The notes under the pieces are model-generated. The model did no database searches. It was not told the origin of the DNA and saw only the letters and a program-made list of their open reading frames with translations. A stretch of 24,476 nucleotides of DNA from the NCBI GenBank assembly GCA_003978455.1, contig QNZT01000099.1, positions 1-24,476 of the forward strand. The letters are read 5' to 3'. The DNA comes from Sulfurospirillum sp. (GTDB taxonomy: Bacteria; Campylobacterota; Campylobacteria; Campylobacterales; QNZT01). A program made the position numbers and the translations under genes. Below, piece after piece: positions 1-7,435 of this stretch; position 1 is the first letter of the stretch; the number at the start of each line of letters is the position of its first letter.

Positions 1-195
1 CAAATCCCGGACAATCCCAACCACAAGTTTGCGACAGGGGGTATCGCCACGAAACTCAAAGCGGCGAAGTTCCTGCTCGAACATGATCGTGAGATGTTTA
101 TGACAAGCGGATTCGATCTGCGTGATGCGCGCAATTTTCTGCTGGAGCAAAAGCAAACAGGCGGTACCTGGTTTACGAAGAGGGATATCTCATGA
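1..195 (+). CDS. proB: Glutamate 5-kinase, C-terminal end (5' truncated by window)
   Basis: The frame is open from base 1 to the TGA at 193-195 and gives about 64 residues. It contains FATGGIATKLKAA, which matches the conserved GTGGMxTKLxAA segment near the end of the amino-acid-kinase domain of glutamate 5-kinase. That enzyme phosphorylates glutamate in the first step of proline synthesis in the cytoplasm. The protein ends shortly after this domain, so no C-terminal PUA domain is present, as in the short ProB form. The stop overlaps the fmt start codon (ATGA, 192-195), which implies translational coupling. The start lies outside the window. The call rests on one conserved segment and on the known position of proB upstream of fmt in relatives. 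Confidence 0.8.
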   Translation, partial: QIPDNPNHKFATGGIATKLKAAKFLLEHDREMFMTSGFDLRDARNFLLEQKQTGGTWFTKRDIS

Positions 196-1103
196 AGATC
201 GTCTTTATGGGGACACCCTCCTATGCGACCGAGATATTGAAAAAATTGCTTCATGAAGAGGATTTTGAAGTGGTATCGCTCATCACCCAGCCGGACAAAC
301 CGGTCGGGCGAAAGCAGATACTGACGCCTCCGGATACGAAAAAATACTGTCTGGAAAAGGGTGTCGATATCGATATCTTTCAGCCCAAAACATTGCGCGA
401 TGCGGAGAGTATCCGCTACATCGAGTCGCATCGTCCCGACTTTATCGTCGTGGCGGCGTTTGGGCAGATCCTTCCCGAAGAGGTACTGAAGATCGCGCCG
501 TGCATCAACCTGCACGCTTCGATTTTGCCCAAATACCGCGGTGCTTCTCCGATACAGGCGGCGATACTCGCTCGCGAAAGGTTCAGCGGCGTTACGTCGA
601 TGCTGATGGACAAGGGACTCGATACGGGAGATATGCTCGGTTTTGCCCTGACAGGGATCATCGGGATGGATGCAGTGGCGCTTTTTGAAAAACTTTCGCA
701 TATGGCGGCGGATCTCTGTGTCGATACCCTGAAAAATTTTGAGAGTATCGTACCGCTGAAACAGTATCACTGTGACAGCAGCTATGCGCCGAAGATCACC
801 AAAGCCGACGGTTTGGTCGATTGTGAAGATGCCGAAACGGTTTATGCGAAATATCTCGCCTTTATCTTCTGGCCGGGTATCTATCTGCAAAGCGGTCTGA
901 AACTCAAAAAGATCGCACTTCATGAGAGTGAAGGTGTACATCAAAGCGGTGAGATTCTGGAGATCGGTGAGGGGTATGTTGTTGTGGGATGCAAAAGAGG
1001 GGCTTTGAAAGTTTTCAGAGTACAGCCTCCCTCCAAAAAAGAGATGGAGATCATCGACTATATCCGCGGGAAAAGGCTTGGGGTTGGAGATCGACTGGAT
1101 TGA
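192..1103 (+). CDS. fmt: Methionyl-tRNA formyltransferase
   Basis: This enzyme transfers a formyl group from 10-formyl-tetrahydrofolate to the methionine on initiator tRNA in the cytoplasm. The 303-residue length is close to the usual 310-315. The N-terminal Rossmann-like domain begins MKIVFMGTP. The catalytic set is visible: N106 and H108 in the segment INLHASILPKYRGASPIQ, and D144 in LDTGDM, equivalent to N108, H110 and D146 of the E. coli enzyme. The C-terminal OB-like domain (about 205-303) is less conserved. The ATG overlaps the proB stop by four bases, and the 3' end overlaps the birA start by about 20 bases, so all belong to one transcription unit. No key residue is missing. Confidence 0.96.
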   Translation: MKIVFMGTPSYATEILKKLLHEEDFEVVSLITQPDKPVGRKQILTPPDTKKYCLEKGVDIDIFQPKTLRDAESIRYIESHRPDFIVVAAFGQILPEEVLKIAPCINLHASILPKYRGASPIQAAILARERFSGVTSMLMDKGLDTGDMLGFALTGIIGMDAVALFEKLSHMAADLCVDTLKNFESIVPLKQYHCDSSYAPKITKADGLVDCEDAETVYAKYLAFIFWPGIYLQSGLKLKKIALHESEGVHQSGEILEIGEGYVVVGCKRGALKVFRVQPPSKKEMEIIDYIRGKRLGVGDRLD

Positions 1104-1728
1104 TGAGATAGGATCGACACACCTCTGGCTCTGTGATGCCGTCAAATCCGGAGAGATAACGCCGCCCTATGCCGTGAGTGCGGAGCGTCAGACCGGCGGT
1201 ATCGGCAGCCGCGGCAACAGATGGGACGGTAAGGCGGGCAATCTTTTTCTCTCTTTCTGTCTCGATATAGATACGCTTCCCTCCGATCTGCCGCGCCAGT
1301 CGATGTCGATCTACTTCTCCTATCTCATGAAAGAGACGCTTGCGGAACTGGGCTCTGAAGTGTGGCTGAAATGGCCGAACGACTTTTATATCGCCGATAA
1401 AAAAGCGGGAGGGACGATCACCGCAGTTTTGCGTCATGATATTGTCATCTGTTCCTTAGGTCTGAATCTTGTCGAAGCACCGCCGGAATATGCAACTATT
1501 GATATAAAAGTAGACAAAAAAGATTTACTTGAAGCCTTTTTTTTAAAAATAAAACGACATTTTTTTTGGAAGGATATATTTATAAAATATAAGGTAGAAT
1601 TTTTTTTATCTACGAGGTATCAATACTTCGATACAGCTGCGCAAAAAAAGCTTCATTTAAAGGATGCTGTTTTGCAGAATGACGGTTCGATTTTAATAGA
1701 AAACAGAAAGGTGTACAGTCTGAGATGA
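1084..1728 (+). CDS. birA: Biotin--[acetyl-CoA-carboxylase] ligase, short form without HTH
   Basis: Biotin protein ligase attaches biotin to the carboxyl-carrier protein through biotinyl-AMP. Visible motifs are EIGST (residues 8-12), the biotinyl-AMP loop GSRGNRW (41-47), KWPND (96-100) and K107-A-G-G. At 214 residues it lacks the N-terminal DNA-binding domain of the E. coli bifunctional type, so it is probably not a repressor. I chose the TTG at 1084: the AAGG at 1073-1076 sits 7 nt upstream, and the product then starts MEIDWIDEIGST like short family members. A TTG at 1078 is possible but lies 1 nt from that site. The gene overlaps fmt by 20 bases and its stop overlaps parA (ATGA). Its 3' third is unusually AT-rich, with three T8 tracts. 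Confidence 0.9.
   Translation: MEIDWIDEIGSTHLWLCDAVKSGEITPPYAVSAERQTGGIGSRGNRWDGKAGNLFLSFCLDIDTLPSDLPRQSMSIYFSYLMKETLAELGSEVWLKWPNDFYIADKKAGGTITAVLRHDIVICSLGLNLVEAPPEYATIDIKVDKKDLLEAFFLKIKRHFFWKDIFIKYKVEFFLSTRYQYFDTAAQKKLHLKDAVLQNDGSILIENRKVYSLR
1571..1610 (+). promoter_or_regulatory. Possible internal promoter for parAB within birA
   Basis: A strongly A/T-rich stretch is followed by TAGAAT at 1595-1600, about 125 nt upstream of parA. Campylobacterota sigma-70 promoters generally show a TATAAT-like -10 preceded by periodic A/T tracts instead of a sharp -35, which fits this layout. It lies in coding sequence and could simply reflect the AT-rich end of birA. Confidence 0.3.
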
Positions 1729-2534
1729 GTGAGATTATAGCGATAGCAAACCAAAAAGGCGGTGTCGGTAAAACGACGACAGCGGTGAACCTGGCGGCTT
1801 CTCTTGCGGTGGAAGAGAAAAAAGTGCTGCTGATCGATATCGATCCGCAGGCAAATGCGACAACCGGACTCGGTTTTGCCCGAACCGATTATGAGTACAA
1901 TATCTACCATGTGCTGATTGGACGCAAAAAGATGTCCGATATCATACTGGAGACGACGATCGAAACGCTCGATCTGGTACCGGCAAATATCGGCCTGGTC
2001 GGTCTGGAAAAAGATTTTTACGATAGCGGTATCAAAAACAAAGAGCTGGTTCTCAAAGAGAAGCTGGCTGAAGTGAAAGAGAAGTATGACTATATCATCA
2101 TCGATTCGCCGCCGGCGCTGGGTCCCATCACGATCAACTCGCTCAGTGCCGCGAATTCTGTTATCATACCGATCCAGTGTGAGTTTTACGCGCTCGAAGG
2201 TGTGGCGCAGCTGCTCAACACGATCAAACTGATCAAAAAGACGATCAACCCGAAACTGAAGATCAAGGGTTTTCTGCCGACGATGTACAGTGCGCAGAAC
2301 AATCTCTCTAAAAATGTCCTCTACGATCTGGAGCAGCACTTCAGCAGCAAACTCTTCGCTTCGGAGTCGGACACCAATGAAGAAACAGGCGACGGACGCT
2401 ATATCGTCATCCCCCGAAATGTCAAGCTGGCAGAGTCGCCGAGTTTCGGAAAACCGATTTTGCTGTACGATATCAAATCATCGGGCTCTATCGCCTACCA
2501 AAATCTCGCACAGTCAATTTTAGCGGCAAGTTAA
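1725..2534 (+). CDS. parA: Chromosome-partition ATPase ParA (Soj)
   Basis: ParA-family ATPases bind nonspecific DNA in the ATP state and, with ParB-parS, drive segregation of origin-proximal chromosome regions. The deviant Walker A motif KGGVGKTT covers residues 11-18 and includes the signature lysine. The segment LLIDIDPQAN (35-44) is the switch I/Walker A' region, and IIIDSPPALGP is the Walker B region. At 269 residues there is no N-terminal HTH, so this is the short chromosomal type and not a plasmid type Ia ParA. The start codon overlaps the birA stop, and parB follows after 12 nt, confirming the partition pair. This position directly before the ATP synthase genes is typical of Campylobacterota. 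Confidence 0.96.
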   Translation: MSEIIAIANQKGGVGKTTTAVNLAASLAVEEKKVLLIDIDPQANATTGLGFARTDYEYNIYHVLIGRKKMSDIILETTIETLDLVPANIGLVGLEKDFYDSGIKNKELVLKEKLAEVKEKYDYIIIDSPPALGPITINSLSAANSVIIPIQCEFYALEGVAQLLNTIKLIKKTINPKLKIKGFLPTMYSAQNNLSKNVLYDLEQHFSSKLFASESDTNEETGDGRYIVIPRNVKLAESPSFGKPILLYDIKSSGSIAYQNLAQSILAAS

Positions 2535-2546
2535 GGAGTATTCGAA

Positions 2547-3416
2547 ATGGCAAAAAACAGATTGGGCAGGGGGCTTAGTGCTATTTTGGATGATGTGGAG
2601 GATGCATACAGACAGGATATCGAAAGCGATACGACTGTCGTGCGGGAGATACCGCTTGATGAAATCACACCCAACAAATATCAGCCGCGTACGCATTTCG
2701 ACGAAGAGGCGTTACAGGAGTTGTCACGCTCTTTGCAAAAGCACGGGCAGTTGCAGCCGATTGTCGTGATAGAACAGGGCGACGGCTTTATGCTCATCGC
2801 CGGTGAGCGGAGATTTCGTGCCGCGAAGCTGGCAGGGTTCAATACCATCAAAGCGGTTGTCGCCGATTTTCAGAACCAGAATCTCCGTGAGCTGGCACTG
2901 ATCGAAAATATCCAGAGAGAGAATCTCTCGGCACTCGAACTTGCCAAATCCTACAAAGAGTTGATCGAAGAGTATCAGATCACTCAGGAGGAGTTGAGTA
3001 GTATCATCCACAAAAGCCGTTCGCAGATCACCAATACCCTCAGACTCCTTCAGTTGACACCCTATACACAACAACTGCTCACCGACGGCAAAATCACGCA
3101 GGGGCATGCGAAGATGCTGGTCGGACTCGACCCTGACAGTGAAAAACTGGTTGCCGATACCATCGTCGGACAGAAACTGAGTGTCCGGGAGAGTGAAGAG
3201 CTTATCAAAAGTCTCAAAAGCGGTCAAACTTCAGGAGAAGAGGGTGGTAGTCTGAAAAGCAATATACACGCTACAGAAATCAGTGGATTGTCGGATGTTG
3301 CATCCAGACTCAAATCTCTGGGACTCAAAACCTCCAAAAGCAAAAACAAAATTACTATCTCATTTACTGACGAGGCACAGATTAAGACTTTCTTATCGGT
3401 TTTATCAGCCAATTAA
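2547..3416 (+). CDS. parB: Chromosome-partition protein ParB (Spo0J)
   Basis: ParB binds parS, hydrolyses CTP and spreads as a sliding clamp, stimulating ParA. The N-terminal basic segment AKNRLGRGLSA (2-12) is the ParA-interacting type. NKYQPR (43-48) and GERRFRAA (86-93) mark the CTP-binding ParB/Srx domain. ENIQREN (120-126) and the helix-turn-helix at about 145-170 form the parS-binding part. The C-terminal 60 residues would be the dimerisation domain. The length, 289 residues, is normal. A TAAGGAG overlapping the parA stop provides the ribosome site for the ATG at 2547. No exact TGTTTCACGTGAAACA parS was found in the window; see the half-site finding. Confidence 0.95.
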   Translation: MAKNRLGRGLSAILDDVEDAYRQDIESDTTVVREIPLDEITPNKYQPRTHFDEEALQELSRSLQKHGQLQPIVVIEQGDGFMLIAGERRFRAAKLAGFNTIKAVVADFQNQNLRELALIENIQRENLSALELAKSYKELIEEYQITQEELSSIIHKSRSQITNTLRLLQLTPYTQQLLTDGKITQGHAKMLVGLDPDSEKLVADTIVGQKLSVRESEELIKSLKSGQTSGEEGGSLKSNIHATEISGLSDVASRLKSLGLKTSKSKNKITISFTDEAQIKTFLSVLSAN

Positions 3417-3420
3417 ATTT

Positions 3421-3455
3421 CTATTTATAATATTTATGCTAAAATCTGACGAATT
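3421..3455 (+). promoter_or_regulatory. Candidate promoter of the ATP synthase operon
   Basis: In the 77-nt gap after parB there are two -10-like hexamers: TATAAT at 3426-3431 and TAAAAT at 3440-3445, the latter preceded by TGC as an extended -10. Either would give a leader of roughly 40-60 nt before the ATG at 3494. There is no clear -35, as is usual in this phylum. Read-through from parB is also possible. Confidence 0.5.
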
Positions 3456-3493
3456 TTTCAAAGTGTGATCGAAAAAACTTATAAAGGCTACAC

Positions 3494-3913
3494 ATGTTAG
3501 ATATCAATCTGGGCTTACTTCTGTTTGTTGCAGTGCTCTTCCTTGCACTTGTCTACATCCTCAACAATATGCTTTACAAGCCGCTTCTGGCATTTATGGA
3601 CAGACGTGATGAGACTATCCATAAAGATATGGAAGCATCCAAAGAGATGGGTGACGAGGTCAGCGAAGCACTCGGTAAAGCGCACGAGATCATTTCTGAA
3701 GCGAAAGGTGAAGCGCATAAGATACGTGAAAGTGCCGTAGCACAGGCAAAAGAGAAAGCTGCGAAAATGATAGCTTCCGTACAGGCGGAACTTGAAGCGC
3801 AGTATGCTTCTTTCCTGGATAAACTGGCTGCTGAAAGAGTGGAGCTGAAAAAGAGTATTGCTGCGAAACTACCGGAATATCAGCGAAAAATCCAGGCTAA
3901 ATTAAAACAATAA
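3494..3913 (+). CDS. atpF': ATP synthase F0 subunit b'
   Basis: This is one of two different b-type stator subunits that link the membrane F0 motor to F1. A single membrane helix occupies about residues 6-26, followed by the short stretch LYKPLLAFMDRRD and a long charged coiled coil rich in Ala, Glu and Lys to the end (about 40-139). The 139-residue length fits b' proteins. The next gene is a second b subunit, so the stator is probably a b/b' heterodimer, as known from cyanobacteria, alphaproteobacteria and Campylobacterota. The coding sequence follows a 77-nt gap with promoter-like elements, so it probably begins the ATP synthase transcription unit. An AAAGG lies 8 nt before the ATG. Confidence 0.93.
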   Translation: MLDINLGLLLFVAVLFLALVYILNNMLYKPLLAFMDRRDETIHKDMEASKEMGDEVSEALGKAHEIISEAKGEAHKIRESAVAQAKEKAAKMIASVQAELEAQYASFLDKLAAERVELKKSIAAKLPEYQRKIQAKLKQ

Positions 3914-3923
3914 AGGAGTGCAA

Positions 3924-4445
3924 TTGAAATTTAAATATCTACTTTTGACACTGGTGCTGTCGCCTGCGTTTGTGTTCGCTTCCGAAGCGGCTGCCGAAGG
4001 CGGTACGGATATCGTAGCCAGAACTGTTAACTTTCTGATCTTTGCTGCGATTCTCTACTATCTGCTTGCGGATAAAATCAGAGCATATTTCAGAGGAAGA
4101 ACAGCGGCAATCGCGAAGAGATTGACAGAAATACAAGAGAAACTCAACAGTGCGCGTGAAGCCAAAGAGAGCGCTGCGAAAGAGCTGGAGAATGCGAAAG
4201 TAAAAGCAAAAGAGCTTGTCGAGACAGCAAAGAAAGAGGCGCAGTTGCTTTCGGAGAAAATCGAAAAAGATGCAGAAGCGGAGATTGCACATCTGAAACA
4301 CGCATTTACCGAAAGAATGCAGATCGAAGAGAAAAAGATGACCAGAAATGTGGTTTCTGAAGTGATTGAAGAGGTCTTTCAGGGTGATGCACTGCAATTG
4401 AGCAATGAAGATTTCATCAAGATCATCAAAAAGAAGGTGGCTTAG
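3924..4445 (+). CDS. atpF: ATP synthase F0 subunit b, with signal-peptide-like N-terminus
   Basis: This is the second peripheral-stalk subunit. I chose the TTG at 3924: the strong AAAGGAG at 3912-3918 lies 5 nt upstream, whereas the alternative GTG at 3918 overlaps that site. The product then has 173 residues. Residues 1-19 resemble a cleavable signal peptide (basic start, Leu-rich core, VFA-S). A second membrane helix follows at about 33-49, then a charged coiled coil with Ala/Glu/Lys bias to the C-terminus. From memory, the same double-hydrophobic architecture occurs in the Helicobacter b subunit, so it may be normal for the phylum. The stop is directly followed by the atpH ATG without a gap. 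Confidence 0.92.
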   Translation: MKFKYLLLTLVLSPAFVFASEAAAEGGTDIVARTVNFLIFAAILYYLLADKIRAYFRGRTAAIAKRLTEIQEKLNSAREAKESAAKELENAKVKAKELVETAKKEAQLLSEKIEKDAEAEIAHLKHAFTERMQIEEKKMTRNVVSEVIEEVFQGDALQLSNEDFIKIIKKKVA

Positions 4446-4973
4446 ATGAGTGATATAGCCAAAAGATATGTAAAAGCACTTACAAAGAGTGTAGACGAGA
4501 AGACGATTGAACTTATATATAATAAGCTGAAAGAGATCGTTCCCGCTTTCAAAGAGAAAAAATTCAGAGCGATTATCGAAAGCAGTGATATTTCCAAAGA
4601 TCAAAAAGTCAAATTTTTACTTGGTCTGACTGATTTGAAAGAGCCGAAATTTGAAAACTTTATCAAACTGCTTGCAGAGAAGAAGCGGCTTGGATTACTT
4701 CCTGAAATCGTTCATGAACTCAACAGTGTGATCGAGAAAAATACAAATACTTTTCATGGAAATATCGTGAGTGGTTCTGCAATCGCTGCAAAAGAGATTG
4801 AAGAGATTGAAAAAATACTCTCCAAAAAGTTCAATGCAACGATCAAGCTTGACAATATCGTTTCCGATTACAAAGGTATGAAAGTTGAAGTGGAAAACTT
4901 AGGTGTGGAGATCGGTCTCTCTACGGATAGAATCAAACAGCAAATTGCCCAGACAATTTTAAGTGCTATATAA
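4446..4973 (+). CDS. atpH: ATP synthase F1 subunit delta (OSCP)
   Basis: The delta/OSCP subunit caps the F1 hexamer and anchors the b-type stalk. The 175-residue length and the start SDIAKRYVKALTKS, which matches the family pattern of an early helix with RYAxAL, support the call. The C-terminal segment (about 110-175) holds the beta-sheet domain with VDNIVSDYKGMKVEVENLG-like features and ends in a QLxxAI helix. It starts at the base after the atpF stop and sits between atpF and atpA, which is the standard order. Similarity is weaker than for alpha or beta, as is usual for delta, so context carries part of the identification. Confidence 0.93.
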   Translation: MSDIAKRYVKALTKSVDEKTIELIYNKLKEIVPAFKEKKFRAIIESSDISKDQKVKFLLGLTDLKEPKFENFIKLLAEKKRLGLLPEIVHELNSVIEKNTNTFHGNIVSGSAIAAKEIEEIEKILSKKFNATIKLDNIVSDYKGMKVEVENLGVEIGLSTDRIKQQIAQTILSAI

Positions 4974-4993
4974 AATAAAAAAAGGAGAAGTTA

Positions 4994-6511
4994 GTGAGTG
5001 CAAAAATAAAAGCTGATGAGATCAGTACACTGATTCAGGAAAGAATCGAAAATTTTGAACTGAATGTGGATATTGAAGAGACGGGTAAAGTGATCCAGTT
5101 TGCAGACGGTATCGCCAGAGTTCAGGGTCTGAACAATGTGATGGCCGGTGAAATGGTAGAGTTTGAGACAGGTGATCGCGGTATGGCGCTGAACCTCGAA
5201 GAGTCTGTTGTCGGTATCGTAGTACTTGGTAAGGGTTCTGATATCAAAGAGGGAAGCAGTGTCAAAAGACTTGGACGTCTTCTGAAAGTTCCGGTTGGTG
5301 ATAACATCGTCGGACGTGTGGTAAACCCGCTGGGTGAGCCTATCGACGGTAAAGGTGACATCGAAGCGGCAGAACATAGATTTGTCGAAGAGAAAGCACC
5401 CGGCATCATGGCGAGAAAATCCGTTCATGAACCGCTTCAGACAGGTATCAAGGCGATCGATGCACTTGTTCCGATCGGTAGAGGACAGAGAGAGTTGATT
5501 ATCGGTGACAGACAAACCGGTAAAACGACTGTAGCGATTGATGCGATCATCAACCAGAAAGGTCAGGACGTTATCTGTATCTACGTTGCGATCGGTCAGA
5601 AGCAGTCTACCGTTGCACAGGTTGTAAAGAAACTGGAAGAGCACGGTGCGATGGATTATACGATCATCGTCAATGCCGCTGCAAGCGAATCTGCCGCATT
5701 GCAATTTCTTGCACCTTATGCCGGTGTAACTATGGGTGAGTATTTCCGTGACAACGGTCGCCATGCGCTGATCGTTTACGATGATCTTTCCAAACATGCG
5801 GTTGCTTACAGAGAGATGTCTTTGATCCTCAGAAGACCTCCGGGACGTGAAGCCTACCCTGGTGACGTTTTCTATCTGCACTCAAGATTGCTTGAAAGAG
5901 CTGCGAAACTGAGTGATGAACTCGGTGCGGGCTCTATGACTGCGCTGCCTATCATCGAAACACAGGCGGGAGACGTTTCGGCATATATTCCTACAAACGT
6001 TATCTCTATTACCGATGGTCAGATCTTCCTTGAGACGGATCTTTTTAACTCCGGTATCAGACCTGCGATCAATGTCGGTCTCTCTGTTTCACGTGTCGGT
6101 GGTGCCGCACAGATCAAAGCGATCAAGCAGGTTTCCGGTACACTGAGACTCGATCTGGCACAGTACCGCGAGCTTCAGGCATTTGCACAATTTGCATCCG
6201 ATCTCGATGAAACAAGCCGAAACCAGCTGGAGCGCGGTGCAAGAATGGTGGAAGTATTGAAGCAGGGACCATACTCTCCGGTACCGGTTGAGAAACAGGT
6301 AGTGATTATTTATGCGGGTGCGAACGGTTATCTTGACGATATCCCTGTATCTGAAGTGACAAAATTCGAAGCAGAGTTGCTTCCGTTTATCGAAGCGAAA
6401 TATCCTGAGATATATAAAAATATTTTGTCATCCAAAAAGATTGATGATGAAACAGATGCACTGTTGAAAAAAGCACTGGACGAGTTTAAATCAACATTTG
6501 TAGTTAAATAA
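4994..6511 (+). CDS. atpA: ATP synthase F1 subunit alpha
   Basis: Alpha forms the noncatalytic positions of the alpha3beta3 hexamer. The order is a beta-barrel domain (about 25-95), a nucleotide-binding domain with the P-loop GDRQTGKT (171-178), and a C-terminal helical bundle. LILRRPPGREAYPGDVFYLHSRLLERA and the GLSVSRVGGAAQ stretch are hallmark alpha sequences. The length, 505 residues, is standard. The start is GTG at 4994 with AAAGGAG at 4981-4987. The stop is 8 nt before the atpG ATG. The codons for SVSRV contain an 11-of-16 match to the bacterial parS consensus (6085-6100), treated separately. Confidence 0.98.
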   Translation: MSAKIKADEISTLIQERIENFELNVDIEETGKVIQFADGIARVQGLNNVMAGEMVEFETGDRGMALNLEESVVGIVVLGKGSDIKEGSSVKRLGRLLKVPVGDNIVGRVVNPLGEPIDGKGDIEAAEHRFVEEKAPGIMARKSVHEPLQTGIKAIDALVPIGRGQRELIIGDRQTGKTTVAIDAIINQKGQDVICIYVAIGQKQSTVAQVVKKLEEHGAMDYTIIVNAAASESAALQFLAPYAGVTMGEYFRDNGRHALIVYDDLSKHAVAYREMSLILRRPPGREAYPGDVFYLHSRLLERAAKLSDELGAGSMTALPIIETQAGDVSAYIPTNVISITDGQIFLETDLFNSGIRPAINVGLSVSRVGGAAQIKAIKQVSGTLRLDLAQYRELQAFAQFASDLDETSRNQLERGARMVEVLKQGPYSPVPVEKQVVIIYAGANGYLDDIPVSEVTKFEAELLPFIEAKYPEIYKNILSSKKIDDETDALLKKALDEFKSTFVVK

Positions 6512-6519
6512 GGCTAAAA

Positions 6520-7401
6520 ATGGCAAATTTAAAAGATATTAAAAGAAATATCAAAAGTGTCAAAAACACGCAGAAGACCACGCGTGCTATGAAACTTGTC
6601 TCAACCGCAAAGTTACGACGTGCGGAAGAGGCAGCGAAACGTGCGCGTCTCTATGCTGACAAACTGAATGAGATGCTTTTTGAGATTTCTGAGAAGATAA
6701 ACAAATTTAAGGTCGGCGGATCTACCAGCAAATTTTTCAACAAAGTTGAAAAGCCGAAAGTGGTGGATATTCTTTTTGTGACAGCTGACAAAGGTTTGTG
6801 CGGCGGTTTCAATTCACAGACGATCAAAGAGGTCAGACGCGTTTCTGAAAAATATGAAGCGATGGGTGCCACGGTGCGATTGCGCTGCGTAGGTCGAAAA
6901 GGTATCGATTTTTTCCGCTTTCAGGGAACACCGTTGCTTGACGAATACATAGGTGTGAGCGCAGCTCCGACCTATGAAAAAGCACAGGAAGTGATTCAGA
7001 AAGCAGTAGACGATTTTGTTGAAGGCAAAACCGATACAATCATTTTGATTCACAACGGTTACAAAAACATGATTACGCAGGAGATGAAGACGCTTCATCT
7101 GATGCCGGTTGATATGATCGAAATCGATGAAGCGGAACCGGAGTCCATGCTTGAGATAGAAGCGGAAGATGAAGAGAAAATGCTTGATGAATTGGTCAGA
7201 AAGTATTTTGAATACAATATGTTTTATGCGCTTATCGATTCACTTGCCGCAGAGCACAGCGCCAGAATGCAGGCGATGGACAATGCAACGAATAATGCAA
7301 AAGAGCGTGTGGATCAGTTGACGATTCAGTATAACAAAGCGAGACAAGAAGCGATTACAACCGAATTGATTGAGATTATCAGCGGTATGGAAGCACTCTA
7401 A
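6520..7401 (+). CDS. atpG: ATP synthase F1 subunit gamma
   Basis: Gamma is the central rotor shaft, transmitting torque from the c-ring to the catalytic sites. The N-terminal helix begins ANLKDIKRNIKSVKNTQKTT with the conserved MKLVSTAKLRRA. The C-terminal helix contains the conserved MQAMDNATNNA and ends IEIISGMEAL. These two helices form the coiled-coil shaft, with a Rossmann-like domain between that contains TADKGLCGGFN. At 293 residues it is normal or slightly long, because of an acidic insertion around residues 200-225. It lies between atpA (8-nt gap) and atpD (34-nt gap). Confidence 0.97.
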   Translation: MANLKDIKRNIKSVKNTQKTTRAMKLVSTAKLRRAEEAAKRARLYADKLNEMLFEISEKINKFKVGGSTSKFFNKVEKPKVVDILFVTADKGLCGGFNSQTIKEVRRVSEKYEAMGATVRLRCVGRKGIDFFRFQGTPLLDEYIGVSAAPTYEKAQEVIQKAVDDFVEGKTDTIILIHNGYKNMITQEMKTLHLMPVDMIEIDEAEPESMLEIEAEDEEKMLDELVRKYFEYNMFYALIDSLAAEHSARMQAMDNATNNAKERVDQLTIQYNKARQEAITTELIEIISGMEAL

Positions 7402-7435
7402 AAAAGAAAAAAACAGGTAAAAGGAGCTTTATAGT

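Noticed and set aside
1653..2339. 228-residue minus-strand frame opposite parA
   Set aside because: It has His/Arg/Asp-rich antisense composition and lies opposite an unmistakable ParA. The same applies to the long minus-strand frames opposite atpF/atpH, atpA and tolB.
3918..3923. GTG start for atpF
   Set aside because: The codon overlaps the only Shine-Dalgarno sequence. The TTG at 3924 is correctly spaced.
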